DNA of 64,000 bases, from positions 63,336,193 to 63,400,192 of the forward strand of contig CM054135.1 of assembly GCA_028751875.1 (NCBI GenBank). Reading direction: 5' to 3'. A program made the position numbers and the translations under genes. Source of the DNA: Rapana venosa. Its lineage: Eukaryota; Mollusca; Gastropoda; Neogastropoda; Muricidae. This document shows positions 1-13,191 of the stretch, one piece after another; the first letter of the stretch is position 1, and each line of letters begins with the position of its first letter. Below the pieces are notes generated by a model, which worked only from the letters and a program-made list of their open reading frames with translations, did not search any database and was not told the origin of the DNA.

Positions 1-141
1 CCCTTCCCGACTCTTAGACAACTCCAATCTTTTAAAAACTTCAAAAGTCATTTTTCATCCCTTAATGCACAAAAAAAAAAAACCACAATTTACTGTTTGG
101 AAAAAAAGTAAATATTCCTCCCCTTTATTATACCAAATTAT

Positions 142-177
<36 letters not shown>

Positions 178-1790
178 CCATTAGTGAGCTCTTTGAATTT
201 TAAAAGTTTGGGTGTGTGGCCCCTTTCTTGTTTGATTTTGTTAACAAGAATTGTCTGAGTTTTCCCCCCCCTTTAAAAAGAAGTTTTGGGTTTTAAATTT
301 TTTTTTAATGCAGAATGGTAGGGTTGTTAATTTGCAATGTTCGTTGGCCATTTCATTACTTCTGGGACCCTTTTTATCAATTCTAATAATGTTATATAGG
401 GTTCGCTGCATGAAAATGTGGTGTTAAATTTTGTGTGTATGTGTGTATGTGTGTGTCTTTAGTATAATGACGCCCCTTACATGGTGCAGATGAGAGCGGG
501 AAAAAAACAGTTCTTGTGTTTATTGTGAAATCTGAAAGTTAGACTGGGCATTTTTTTGAGCTTTTTGGGGTTCTGTCTTCGTACACAAATAAGTTTTTTT
601 TCCTGGGTTTTTTCTGTACAATGTACGTTAATATTTTTGATAATTAGACCTGTGCTATTTCTTGTAGGTGAGGGAAAAGTCTTGGATGGATATGTACCAA
701 TTTGTGTGTGTGGTGTGTGTGTGTGTGTGATTTTTGTGTGTGAGTGGTATGTGTGAGAGAGTTTTGTGTGTTGTGTGGTGTGCATGCTCTATACTGCAAG
801 TGTGGTGTATGTGTTGTGTGGGTGTGTGTGTTGTGTGGTGTGTTGGGTGTGTGTGCAGCGCCGCGCGCACGCTTGTATTACCCGGACTTTTGGGTTTTGT
901 TTGTTTAGGGAGGGGGTTTTGGGAAGGGAGTGTTTTGTGGGGCTTTTTTTTTTTGTTTAATTGGTTTTTTTTTTATTCATTTGATTTTTTTGATTTTTTG
1001 ATTTTTACTAAATTTAATGGGATTTGATAAAATTTCATTGTTTTTTTTTAAAAATTGTTTTTTAAATTTAATTGATTTTTAAAATTTTGTGTAACAAGTT
1101 GTGTACCATTTGACAATGTGTAATGTTTTTTCTTTATACTTTTTAAGTTTGGTTTGTTATTTTTTTTGGGGTCTGTTTTGTTCTTTTTCTTGTTGTTGTT
1201 TTCTGTCTTTTTTTTCCCCTTTTTTTCACTTTGTTTTTTTTGGTTTTTTTCCCTTTTCCTTTTGTTTTTTTGTTTGTTTTGGTAAGGTTTTTTTTTGGGG
1301 GGGGGGGGGTGGGGTTTTTTTTATGGTTTTTTTTTATTTCTTTCTTTGGGGGGGGGGGGGGGGGGGGGGGGGTTTTGGGGGGGAGCTTTTGAAAAGGGTT
1401 TTTCCCCTTGTTTTTTTTTTTGTGAACTGTAAAATTTGATTATTATTAAGATGTATCCCTAACGGGCGGGACTGGTTTTAAAAAAGCACATTGCCTTATT
1501 CATTTTCCTCGAAAAAAAAATTTGTCATTTCATTGCATTGCTCTCTTGTTGCATTTTTTTTTTTTTCAAAAAAATATGCTTGTGCTTTTGGGTTAAAACT
1601 TTTTTTCCCCCTTTTTTAGGGCTGGATTAAAAGTCATTGTACTTAATCTACTGCCCTCTTTAAATAAAATTTCATATTTTATATTTCTTTCGCCAAAAGC
1701 TTTCTTATAACACAGTCCCAAGACATTTATTTCAAACCTAAGATTTTCCTGTCCTGCTTCATATCATAGCTTTTCCCTACCTTCAACAAC
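1..1790. other. Low-complexity T/G-rich region, no gene
   Basis: No coding signal is seen. The stretch holds a (CT)n run at 144-173, impure (GT)n between about 420 and 860, and very many T and G homopolymers, including 25 consecutive G at 1348-1372. All open frames here are Phe/Gly/Cys/Val-rich translations of repeats. The texture resembles unpolished read sequence rather than finished DNA. Confidence 0.7.
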
Positions 1791-1794
1791 TGAA

Positions 1795-3500
1795 ATTATA
1801 TCACCCTGCCAAAGCGATTCCGGGCGACTGGAATGCCAAGATCGACCTGACGCCTATGACCAATGGCCAGGGACAATAGGCCGTTTTGGCGTGGACGAAA
1901 CCAACAATAGAGGTCTCAGACTTTTGGAATTCGCAAGCAGCCACAATCTTACTGTCGCCAACACCCTATACCCCCACAAAACATCAAGAAGAACGATGTG
2001 GCACTCACCAATTGGAAAGATACACAACCAGATTGATTACATCTTGGCCCCCAAACAATTTAAGTCAAGCATCAACAAAGCCCAGACAAGAACTTTCCCT
2101 GGCGCTGATATTGGCAGTGACCACGACATGGTACTCATGACCCTACAGATCAAACTGAAGACCAAGAACCAGAAGAGAAATCCCCGTTTGCGGTTCAACA
2201 TGGAAAAGCTGAAGGACCCGACGTCGCTGAAATCTTTAAAGCTGAGTTAGGGGGCAGATTTGCAGCATTGAATTTCCTCCAAGATGACATCAACAACCTC
2301 ACTGAGACCTTCAGCAAGACCATTCAGGAGACAGTGCTGGAGATCCTTGGGAAAGAAAGGAAAAGAACCAACCGTGGGTTACCAACGATATCCTGGACCT
2401 GTGCGGTCAACGTAGGGAGCTAAAGCCGAAGAAGAACAAAAACCCAGAAACGGCCGAAGAATATAGAACAGTCAACAGGTCAATCAAGAAGAAGATGACT
2501 GAGGCCATGGGGAACTGGATGTCAGAACAATGCTCCAAGGTTGAGAAGGCAATGGCGAAAGGAGACAGCAAGGAGGCGTACCAGACCATCAAGGTACTAA
2601 CCAAGTCCCAGCAGCCAAAGACCTCCGTTATTGAAGACAAAGAGGGGTCAGTCCTTACAGAGAGCGCCAATATCATGAAGAGATGGACAGAATATTGCAG
2701 CGACCTGTACAACTACAAGCTAAAGGCTGATCCGAACAAACTTCACGAGCAAGATCCCAGACCATCAGATCCTGAAAGCACACAGGTGCTGGAGGAAGAG
2801 GTAGAAGAAGCAGTAAGATCCTTGAAAGGAGGCAAGTCACCAGGGATTGACAACATCCCGGCTGAGCTCATCAAGTACGGAGGCCCAGAGATGATCAAGG
2901 CACTAACAATCATCTGCCAACGCATCTGGACCAGAAAAGAGTGGCTTTGAACAGTGGACCCAATCCATCATAGTTCCACTTCCAAAGAAGGGAGACCTGA
3001 AGAAGTGCCAAAATTTCAGAACAATCAGTCTGATAAGCCATCCAAGCAAAGTTATGCTACGCATTGCCTTGAACAGACTGAAACCACAAGCAGAAGCAAT
3101 CCTATCAGAAGAAAAGGCAGGATTCAGACCAGGTCAAAGCACTGTCGAGCAGATCTTCAACATCAGAATGCTCATAGAGAAGCATCTCCAACATCAACTA
3201 CAGCTCTACAACAACTTCATTGACTTCAAGAAGGCCTTCGACCGAGTGTGGCAAGAAGCTCTGTGGCAAGTCATGAGAGACTATAACTTCGACGAGGATC
3301 TGATTCAAGTCATCCAGGCACTGTATGACAGCTCCCATAGCGCAGTCCTCATGGGTGGAGAAATCGGGGAGTTCTTCCGGACTTCAATTGGAGTACGACA
3401 AGGCTGCCCACTATCCCCAGTTCTTTTCAACGTGTTCCTGGAGAACATCATGCAGGAGTCCCCCCTTGACTTCAAGACCAAATCACAATAGGAGGAAGGC
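1795..3500 (+). pseudogene. Non-LTR retrotransposon relic (endonuclease plus reverse transcriptase), cut by gap
   Basis: This is a decayed LINE ORF2 of the apurinic-endonuclease type. It begins inside the endonuclease: GDWNAKI near 1830, QIDYIL at 2029-2046, and the catalytic-site motif GSDHDMVLM at 2113-2139. A linker follows, then the reverse transcriptase: GKSPGIDNIPAELIK from 2831, EEKAGFRPGQ from 3108, FIDFKKAFDRVW at 3216-3251 and GVRQGCPLSP at 3390-3419. The frame changes several times (near 1,860, 2,230-2,490 and 2,950-3,050), so it cannot encode a working protein. The catalytic FADD block and C-terminus are missing because the N gap starts at 3501. The fragment at 43,487 carries the C-terminus of what looks like the same family. 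An RTE-like clade is my best guess from motif wording, not a phylogeny. Confidence 0.9.
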
Positions 3501-4000
3501 NNNNNNNNNNNNNNNNNNNNNNNNNNNNNNNNNNNNNNNNNNNNNNNNNNNNNNNNNNNNNNNNNNNNNNNNNNNNNNNNNNNNNNNNNNNNNNNNNNNN
3601 NNNNNNNNNNNNNNNNNNNNNNNNNNNNNNNNNNNNNNNNNNNNNNNNNNNNNNNNNNNNNNNNNNNNNNNNNNNNNNNNNNNNNNNNNNNNNNNNNNNN
3701 NNNNNNNNNNNNNNNNNNNNNNNNNNNNNNNNNNNNNNNNNNNNNNNNNNNNNNNNNNNNNNNNNNNNNNNNNNNNNNNNNNNNNNNNNNNNNNNNNNNN
3801 NNNNNNNNNNNNNNNNNNNNNNNNNNNNNNNNNNNNNNNNNNNNNNNNNNNNNNNNNNNNNNNNNNNNNNNNNNNNNNNNNNNNNNNNNNNNNNNNNNNN
3901 NNNNNNNNNNNNNNNNNNNNNNNNNNNNNNNNNNNNNNNNNNNNNNNNNNNNNNNNNNNNNNNNNNNNNNNNNNNNNNNNNNNNNNNNNNNNNNNNNNNN
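3501..4000. other. Assembly gap (500 N)
   Basis: Exactly 500 unknown bases, a typical fixed-size placeholder. It separates a LINE relic from the first copy of the 3.79-kb direct repeat, so the true distance and content are unknown. Confidence 0.99.
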
Positions 4001-5757
4001 TTTTAATTTTAAAATGGTTTAAAAAAATGTTTTCACCCAATAAACCCCATAAGAAAAAACTAACCAATGAACCATTCAAGAAAAATGGGGGAAAGGGTGG
4101 TGTCAGTATTTTGTCTGAACGGTGTTGTTTTTTTCGCCGGAAAACAACAAAAACCTTCATGCAGCTGGTTATCACAGTATCAGTATCAATCATGTATCAA
4201 CCACAGAAAACTTAAGTTGAAAATCAGTCAATATGATAATCAATCATAGTGTAACTGGTTGCTGCTCAAAGTTTTAACAACTAATAGTAATACTGTGTCA
4301 CAATCAGATCAACTTTACGTGTGTAACAAACATCCAGCATTAACAATTAACGATTATGTCAACATTGCATCAGTTGAAAAGCACTGCAACTGCAAAGATC
4401 TATAAATTATTCTTTCTGGCAACTGCTGGTAGGGGCGAGTCTTTCTGTACAGCATCGGTGTTTATTTCTAGTAGTGTAATGCTGCTTATTCTACTTCATC
4501 CATCCCACCTTACCCTCCCCCACCCTCTCTTTCCCCCTCCCTCTCTATAATGTAGTCTTGAAGAGGTTTCATGTTTGCTTGAACTGCAAATGTAACAAAA
4601 AAAACTTACGAAGTAGATAATCAAACTGAATTTTTTCTCTCTCTCAATCAATCAATAAGATGCAATAATTGATAAAAGCAGAATAGCTCATTACTTTTGT
4701 AGCTTGTAGCTGTATACAAATCAATAATATATTTTTTTTAAGTCATGAAATTTCCTCCCAGCACAGTAGAATAAAAATGGTAAAAAGAAAATGATCTCTC
4801 TCTCTCTCTCTCCACCCTCCCTCCAATAATTCAAAGAGAAACATTTCTTTTCAATGTTGCATGCTGAGTAATACAGAGTATGCTCACAAAACTGAAGATA
4901 TATAAAAATATCCTTCAAATTAAAATGCTTCCTTCAGGCAAAAGAATAAAATATATTGGAGGATGGGGTGGGGGGTGGGGGTGGGGCAATGAGTCAAGAT
5001 GTCAGCACCTGTCGACCAAAGGCTAGTAAGGCTAATGAATACTAATAACTAGTAATAAGTCCGCCTGCTTCAGTGATAACTATGTAAATCACAATATAAA
5101 TCCCAACAATTCAAGGAAATAACAATCAGTGTCGTAGAGCAAAATGCAATCGGCAAATAGTTTTATTAATAGAAAGCACTCAACTGTGACTGAAGCCCCT
5201 ACCCACTGCACAGGAGTTGGTAAGGGGTTCACAAAAGTGCTAAACAGTACTTAAGTTACATGTATATTAATATACAGGTCATGCTGAGTGGCTGTAAGTA
5301 ATGTAACCACACCTTCTCTCAGTCTCTGCCATAAGCATACATGCATTCAACTTTTAAGTGTGTACTGTAATTTATGTGTACTGTTACTAGCACAGCTGAA
5401 GTGACACAACAAAATAGTACAACACCCCACCCTGAAAAGTACTTTTTTTCGAAATTCTAGCACAACTCCTGTAAAATCTGTCAGTTTTACCATCTTAATT
5501 ACTACTGGGCATTCCATGTAACTGTAAGCATATACTGATATCTAGATCAATGCTTGCCTGCAAATGTACATGAAAATAGTATGCACACAAAAATTATATT
5601 CAAGCAGTTATATGCACAGACGACAGGTCTGACCTTTAAAAAAAAATTAGTTCACACACACTACCAACAGGCAACACTTTTTTTTTTTAAATCTGAAACT
5701 AGTGAAAGAAAATCTACTGTTTTCACATCAATCTAAAGAGCACTCAATCTCTCTCTG

Positions 5758-5760
<3 letters not shown>

Positions 5761-5837
<77 letters not shown>
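5761..5837 (+). repeat. (GT)n microsatellite in copy 1
   Basis: Nearly pure GT run of about 77 bp, followed by an interrupted GT/CA palindromic stretch up to about 5900. Confidence 0.95.
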
Positions 5838-5844
<7 letters not shown>

Positions 5845-7511
5845 TGTGAGTTGAGTGTATATGTTTGAGTGTGTGTGCGCACACACACGTGCACATGCAT
5901 GCTTACATGTATGATGTAAGCATGAGAACAATTAAATTTTTATGCAGGCTATGACTGTATGAGTATGACTAGTGTGAGTGTTGCACTTACACTGCTTGCA
6001 TGAGTAAGCGTGTCATTAATGCAAGCATGAGTGGGTGTGTCAATGAATGCATACTGTATCATATTCACATGCCCAGCGTGAGTGGGAGGAGCCATACTTG
6101 TGAATTAGTAAATTCATAAATGTGTGCATCACTATATATGTATATGATTGTATCACTGTATCATTGTATGTGCTTCATTATGACATGATACTGACAGACT
6201 CAGAGACTGAGTAGTCAGCATGGCAACAGTATAAACAACATTAGATTGGATTGGATTTGCTTTACATGATACAGCAGACGAGATATTCTAAACTGAATCA
6301 TCATTAACTTAGTAACAGGGTGAACTGAGTGAAGCAATACTAAAACTTTAAATCAAATAATCACAGAGCAAAGATCACGACGAAAACAAATACACTCACT
6401 GATGATTCGGTGGATTGACTGATTCAGCTTTTACTTATTTTAGTTTTCACATATAACTGGTCCCATCTATACCCATCCTCTGCAAGTGCAACAATGAGAG
6501 GTTACCATATATCATTATGTATTCATTGTAGGTTATTAGAGTTGTTTAAACTATAGTTAGTCTAACTCTAAGTCACTAATTTGGAATAATGGAATCAGTT
6601 CCAAGGTTTTCCATTTTATAAACTAATTATTTCATTATTATTTAGTAAATGATGTGGAAGCAGAGACTGCTTTTCCTTTTAAAATACACTCATCAATTGT
6701 AACACAGATAACTGAAACTGGAAAAGCCAATTTGAAGCTCTACTTTAGCACTTAAGACCCTCATTCTGTTCTTATTCTTCGATGTAACTTCTTTTTCTTT
6801 CACTTCTTACAAAACACTAGTACAGTACAGAACTTTCAGACATGACAAAAGCTTATTCTTTAGGTTTTCTTCAATTCTATTACAGTTCCAGCAGCACACA
6901 TCTGATTTAGGGACTGTGATTATTTATTTTAGCACTACTTTACTACATTTTTACTACTTTAGCATTACTTTTATTAGTTTATTAAATGTGTCAGAAAGAC
7001 ATTTGAGACCTGTATACATTACATTTGGAACATAGTACTATCCTTTCACTAGTTTCACTATTTCAGTCATAAATTGTCACTTTTTTTAATGCCTATCATA
7101 AAATTAGCATCATGATTATATGTTGTTGTTTTTTTTTAAAACCAAAAAAAACCTAATGGGCTAATAGCAGGTGCGTTCCATTGATAGACTCGGCCTGAAA
7201 ATGACCTCCCTTGCTTAAACCCTGCCTGTTAGGCCTAAATCTAGTCAAAAAATAAATAATGACCATGGACACCTTTCTCACGTCGATCACACTATTGCCT
7301 CCAACTTTGTATGCACAATCCGCAAATCATCAACTTAATCAAATGCAGCAAGGTGCATTTTGATATTCTTGCACGCACTCCGTTCTTAATTTTCGCACGA
7401 CGCTTCCACATGTAGCAGTGTAGGTATACTGGTACTGATAGTTTACATGGACCGAGTGGAGCAACTAGAATGCCTGAGAAGGTTACAAAAAGCTATTTGG
7501 CCAGTACTTAC

Positions 7512-7720
7512 ACCGTAGAAGAGGTTCGGCGATCTCGCACTGGAGATGGCTGTTGAGAGCGACGATTTGTCTTCATAGCTGCTTACACTCACTTCACAGC
7601 ATAGCATAGTAATGCGCTCAACCCACGACAATTGTCATGATGGAGGACTGCTATGCCTAAGCTAGGCTAGCCCTAAGTGAGTGTGTTCGACTTTGGGAGG
7701 GACGCCACTTCCAATTGGTT
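7512..7720 (-). promoter_or_regulatory. Possible promoter and first exon on the minus strand (copy 1)
   Basis: Read on the minus strand, a CCAAT-type box (ccaattgg, 7711-7718) is followed by GC-richer sequence and an open stretch of about 120 nt. That stretch ends at a near-perfect 5' splice site, GGT|GTAAGTAC, with the intron starting at 7511. The open frame contains YEDKSSLSTAISS but has no convincing ATG, so it may be a 5' UTR. No downstream exon is identified and the protein is not recognised. This is inference from signals only. Confidence 0.2.
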
Positions 7721-9550
7721 GTTATTTTTGGATACTGTGTTTGACACATTCTACCTGTTAGGGGCCAATTTAAAAATACTGTTTGGGACGAGCGGTTAAA
7801 ATGGGTTAAAAAAAAATGTTTTCCACCCAATAACCCCATAAGAAAAACTAACCAATGAACCATTCAAGAAAAATGGGGGAAAGGTGGTGTCAGTATTTTG
7901 TCTGAACGGTGTTTTTTTTTTCGCCGGAAAAACAAAAAAAACCTTCATGCAGCTGGTTATCACAGTATCAGTATCAATCATGTATCAACCACAGAAAACT
8001 TAAGTTGAAAATCAGTCAATATGATAATCAATCATAGTGTAACCTGGTTGCTGCTCAAAGTTTTAACAACTAATAGTAATACTGTGTCACAATCAGATCA
8101 ACTTTAGTGTGTAACAAACATCCAGCATTAACAATTTAACGATTATGTCAACATTGCATCAGTTGAAAAGCACTGCAACTGCAAAGATCTATAAATTATT
8201 CTTTCTGGCAACTGCTGGTAGGGGCGAGTCTTTTCTGTACAGCATCGGTGTTTATTTCTAGTAGTGTAATGCTGCTTATTCTACTTCATCCATCCCACCT
8301 TACCCTCCCCCCACCCTCTCTTTCCCCTCCCTTCTATAATGTAGTCTTGAAGAGGTTTCATGTTTGCTTGAACTGCAAATGTAACAAAAAAAACTTACGA
8401 AGTAGATAATCAAACTGAATTTTTCTCTCTCTCAATCAATCAATAAGATGCAATAATTGATTAAAAGCAGAATAGCTCATTACTTTTGTAGCTTGTAGCT
8501 GTATACAAATCAATAATATATTTTTTTTAAGTCATGAAATTTCCTCCAGCACAGTAGAATAAAAATGGTAAAAAGAAAATGATCTCTCTCTCTCTCTCTC
8601 TCCACCCTCCCAATAATTCAAAGAGAAACATTTCTTTTCAATGTTGCATGCTGAGTAATACAGAGTATGCTCACAAAACTGAAGATATATATATAAAAAT
8701 ATCCTTCAAATTAAAATGCTTCCTTCAGGCAAAAGAATAAAATATATTGGAGGATGGGGTGGGGGGTGGGGGTGGGGCAATGAGTCAAGATGTCAGCACC
8801 TGTCGACCAAAGGCTAGTAAGGCTAATGAATACTAATAACTAGTAATAAGTCTGCCTGCTTCAGTGATAACTATGTAAATCACAATATAAATCCCAACAA
8901 TTCAAGGAAATAACAATCAGTGTCGTAGAGCAAAATGCAATCGGCAAATAGTTTTATTAATAGAAAGCACTCAACTGTGACTGAAGCCCCTACCCACTGC
9001 ACAGGAGTTGGTAAGGGTTCACAAAGTGCTAAACAGTACTTAAGTTACATGTATATTAATATACAGGTCATGCTGAGTGGCTGTAAGTAATGTAACCCAC
9101 ACCTTCTCTCAGTCTCTGCCATAGAGCATACCATGCATTCAACTTTTAAGTGTGTACTGTAATTTATGTGTACTGTTACTAGCACAGCTGAAGTGACACA
9201 ACAAAATAGTACAACCCCCACCCTGAAAAGTACTTTTTTCGAAATATTCTAGCACAACTCCTGTAAAATCTGTCAGTTTTACCATCTTAATTACTACTGG
9301 GCATTCCATGTAACTGTAAGCATATACTGATATCTAGATCAATGCTTGCCTGCAAATGTACATGAAATAGTATGCACACAAAAATTATATTCAAGCAGTT
9401 ATATGCACAGACGACAGGTCTGACCTTTAAAAAAAAATTAGTTCACACACATACCAACAGGCAACACTTTTTTTTTTAAATCTGAAACTAGTGAAAGAAA
9501 ATCTACTGTTTTCACATCAATCTAAAGAGCACTCAATCTCTCTCTGAGGG

Positions 9551-9553
<3 letters not shown>

Positions 9554-9620
<67 letters not shown>

Positions 9621-9640
9621 TGTGTGTGTGTGTGTGTGTG
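9554..9640 (+). repeat. (GT)n microsatellite in copy 2
   Basis: Counterpart of the run at 5761, with a different length and interruption pattern. Confidence 0.95.
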
Positions 9641-11299
9641 AGTGTATATGTTTGAGTGTGTGTGCGCACACACACGTGCACATGCATGCTTACATGTATG
9701 ATGTAAGCATGAGAACATTAAATTTTTATGCAGGCTATGACTGTATGAGTATGACTAGTGTGAGTGTGCACTTACACTGCTTGCATGAGTAAGCGTGTCA
9801 TTAATGCAAGCATGAGTGGTGTGTCAATGAATGCATACTGTATCATATTCACATGCACCACGTGAGTGGGAGGAGCCATACTTGTGAATTAGTAAATTCA
9901 TAAATGTGTGGCATCACTATATATGTATATGATTGTATCACTGTTTTCATTGTATTGCTTCATTATGACATGATACTGACAGACTCAGAGACTGAGTAGT
10001 CAGCATGGCAACAGTATAAAACAACATTAGATTGGATTGGATTTGCTTTACATGATACAGCAGACGAGATATTCTAAACTGAATCATCATTAACTTAGTA
10101 ACAGGGTGAACTGAGTGGAAGCAATACTAAAACTTTAAATCAAATAATCACAGAGCAAAGATCACGACGAAAACAAATACACTCACTGATGATTCGGTGG
10201 ATTGACTGATTCAGCTTTTACTTATTTTAGTTTTCACATATAACTGGTCCCATCTATACCCATCCTCTGCAAGTGCAACAATGAGAGGTTACCATATATC
10301 ATTATGTATTCATTGTAGGTTATTAGAGTTGTTTAAACTATAGTAGTCTAACTCTAAGTCACTAATTTGGAATAATGGAATCAGTTCCAAGGTTTTCCAT
10401 TTTATAAACTAATTATTTCATTATTATTTAGTAAATGATGTGGAAGCAGAGACTGCTTTTCCTTTTAAAATACACTCATCAATTGTAACACAGATAACTG
10501 AAACTGGAAAAGCCAATTTGAAGCTCTACTTTAGCACTTAAGACCTCATTCTGTTCTTATTCTTCGATGTAACTTCTTTTTTCTTTCACTTCTTACAAAA
10601 CACTAGTACAGTACAGAACTTTCAGACATGACAAAAGCTTATTCTTTAGGTTTTCTTCAATTCTATTACAGTTCCAGCAGCACCATCTGATTTAGGGACT
10701 GTGATTTATTATTTTAGCACTACTTTACTACATTTTACTACTTTAGCATTACTTTTATTAGTTTATTTAAATGTGTCAGAAAGACATTTGAGACCTGTAT
10801 ACATTTACATTTGGAACATAGTACTATCCTTTCACTAGTTTCACTAATTTCAGTCATAAATTGTCACTTTTTTTAATGCCTATCATAAAATTAGCATCAT
10901 GATTATATGTTGTTGTTTTTTTTTAAAACCAAAAAAACCTAATGGGCTAATAGCAGGTGCGTTCCATTGATAGACTCGGCCTGAAAATGACCTCCCTTGC
11001 TTAAACCCTGCCTGTTAGGCCTAAATCTAGTCAAAAAATAAATAATGACCATGGACAACCTTTCTCACGTCGATCACACTATTGCCTCCAACTTTGTATG
11101 CACAATCCGCAAATCATCAACTTAATCAAATGCAGCAAGGTGCATTTTGATATTTCTTGCACGCACTCCGTTCTTAATTTTCGCACGACGCTTCCACATG
11201 TAGCAGTGTAGGTATACTGGTACTGATAGTTTACATGGACCGAGTGGAGCAACTAGAATGCCTGAGAAGGTTACAAAAAGCTATTTGGCCAGTACTTAC

Positions 11300-11509
11300 A
11301 CCGTAGAAGAGGTTCGGCGATCTCGCACTGGAGATGGCTGTTGAGAGCGACGATTTGTCTTCATAGCTGCTTACACTCACTTCACAGCATAGCATAGTAA
11401 TGCGCTCAACCCACGACAATTGTCATGATGGAGGACTGCTATGCCTAAGCTAGGCTAGCCCTAAGTGAGTGTGTTCGACTTTGGGAGGGAACGCCACTTC
11501 CAATTGGTT
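11300..11509 (-). promoter_or_regulatory. Possible promoter and first exon on the minus strand (copy 2)
   Basis: Duplicate of the element at 7512-7720. The open stretch translates identically, the splice donor (intron from 11299) is identical, and the CCAAT-type box lies at 11500-11507. Confidence 0.2.
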
Positions 11510-11585
11510 GTTATTTTGGATACTGTGTTTGACACATTCTACCTGTTAGGGGCCAATTTAAAAATACTGTTTGGGACGAGCGGTT

Positions 11586-11735
11586 AAAATGGTTAAAAAA
11601 AATGTTTTCCACCCAATAACCCCATAAGAAAAACTAACCAATGAACCATTCAAAGAAAAATGGGGGAAAGGGTGGTGTCAGTATTTTGTCTGAACGGTGT
11701 TGTTTTTTTCGCCGGAAAACAACAAAAACCTTCAT
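11586..11735 (+). repeat. 3.79-kb direct repeat, truncated copy 3
   Basis: The first 150 bp of the unit start again, closely matching copy 1, and stop at ccttcat, just before a run of 52 C. Sequence beyond the C run is unrelated to the unit. Confidence 0.9.
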
Positions 11736-11743
11736 ACATCCGA

Positions 11744-11746
<3 letters not shown>

Positions 11747-11798
<52 letters not shown>
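11747..11798 (+). repeat. Poly(C) run of 52
   Basis: Uninterrupted C homopolymer exactly where the truncated third copy of the 3.79-kb repeat ends. This length is improbable as natural stable sequence and marks a suspect join. Confidence 0.95.
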
Positions 11799-11800
<2 letters not shown>

Positions 11801-12788
11801 AATCCCGAAATTCTCTCCCCCTAATATTTGAATTTATATGTACGGGCATACATTCTAGGTTACGAGACATCTATCATGGTTGAATCATTTTTCCTATATG
11901 TTGAATGGTTTAAGTTTCCATCAGCTGCAAAATTTTGTGTGATCACGCGAAATAGCGCAAAGCGAGCTCCTAAAACCTTGCTACAGCGAACGAGTCTTTA
12001 ACAAATTAATGTAATCGGATAAAAGCTAATTACCAGTTTTAACAGTGAACAAGACAGACTATGTATCAATTTGCTAGATCAAAAAAGCAAACTAATAACG
12101 AGTTTAAACTGGTGATTAGTATCAACCTAATCAGTGTCGTTAACTTGGTTTTTTTAACGAGAAACTGGTCACAAACATGCAATTATTTAAGTCAGATCCC
12201 TAGAACTTCTTCAATACCCTTCTGCTCACCGCTTCACCGACAGACAACCAGAGACCGAGTCAAATTACCAGTTATAATTAAGTCAATTAAGCTTACTTGA
12301 ACAAGCGGCAGCATTTAAAAAAATTGTCGGCGGTGGCCAGCTTGATGAAAGTTATATTAATCCCTCCCCTATTTCCTTACCATAATTTTCTGGATATCGC
12401 ATGGGCTATATACTTCACACGCTTTACCCAACAACAACAACCTTCAAAAGGTAGGCCTAATGCAAACCTAGTAAAATTAAGTTCGAAATGTTGTACCTCA
12501 CTTTTATGCACTGTTGATCAGGGAAGCAGACTCCTCTTAGGAAATGGGAGGGAAATTGTAAAGCAGAGTATATCCCATAGTTGGTCTTGGAGGGGTACAA
12601 TTGTTCTAAAAAAGAAAGGTAAGAGGCTTAAAGGCCTACCAGAGAAAGAAGAAAGAAGGAGAAGAGAGAGAGAGAGAGAGAAATAATATATATAAAGATA
12701 TATATATATATAGCACACTTCGTTTCCCATGCAGAATATATATATATAGATATATATATATATATAGATAGATTGAAGATCGCTCGCT

Positions 12789-12819
<31 letters not shown>

Positions 12820-13155
12820 AGATATATATTATATATATATAGATACACGTCTTTTCCCATTCAGAATATATCTATAGATATAGAATATATATATATATAT
12901 ATAGATATATATATATATGGGGGGGGGGAGCAATATCCATGAACATGAACAAAATGTATCTTCAGACCAACAGCCCCTAAGAATTTCACTCAAAACTAAA
13001 AAGGCAGCCAAAAACAAAACACCAACTCACACACACACTCACACACACATATATATAGATATATAAATATACATATATATATTATATATATATAATATAT
13101 AATATATACAACGCTATAACAAATTAATGTGAACCAAGGACTACCAAAAAGAAGA

Positions 13156-13191
<36 letters not shown>

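Larger units (their letters stand above)
4001..7797 (+). repeat. 3.79-kb direct repeat, copy 1
   Basis: First copy of a long unit that recurs at 7798 with a period of 3787 bp. It holds CT and GT microsatellites, AT-rich unique-looking DNA and, near its right end, a possible minus-strand promoter and exon. No protein family is recognisable. The two copies match throughout, apart from single-base indels, microsatellite length changes and rare substitutions (for example agtccgcctg near 5060 against agtctgcctg near 8850). The left edge abuts the N gap. Confidence 0.95.
7798..11585 (+). repeat. 3.79-kb direct repeat, copy 2
   Basis: Second copy, directly adjoining copy 1 in the same orientation (length 3788). 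Around 7905-7945 it reads ggtgttttttttt and aaaaacaaaaaaaacc, where copies 1 and 3 read ggtgttgttttttt and aaaacaacaaaaacc. That kind of homopolymer slip suggests consensus error rather than old divergence. Confidence 0.95.

Noticed and set aside
3325..4215. Long open frame running through the N gap
   Set aside because: Length is created by the unknown bases; only its first part overlaps the LINE relic, and in the wrong frame.
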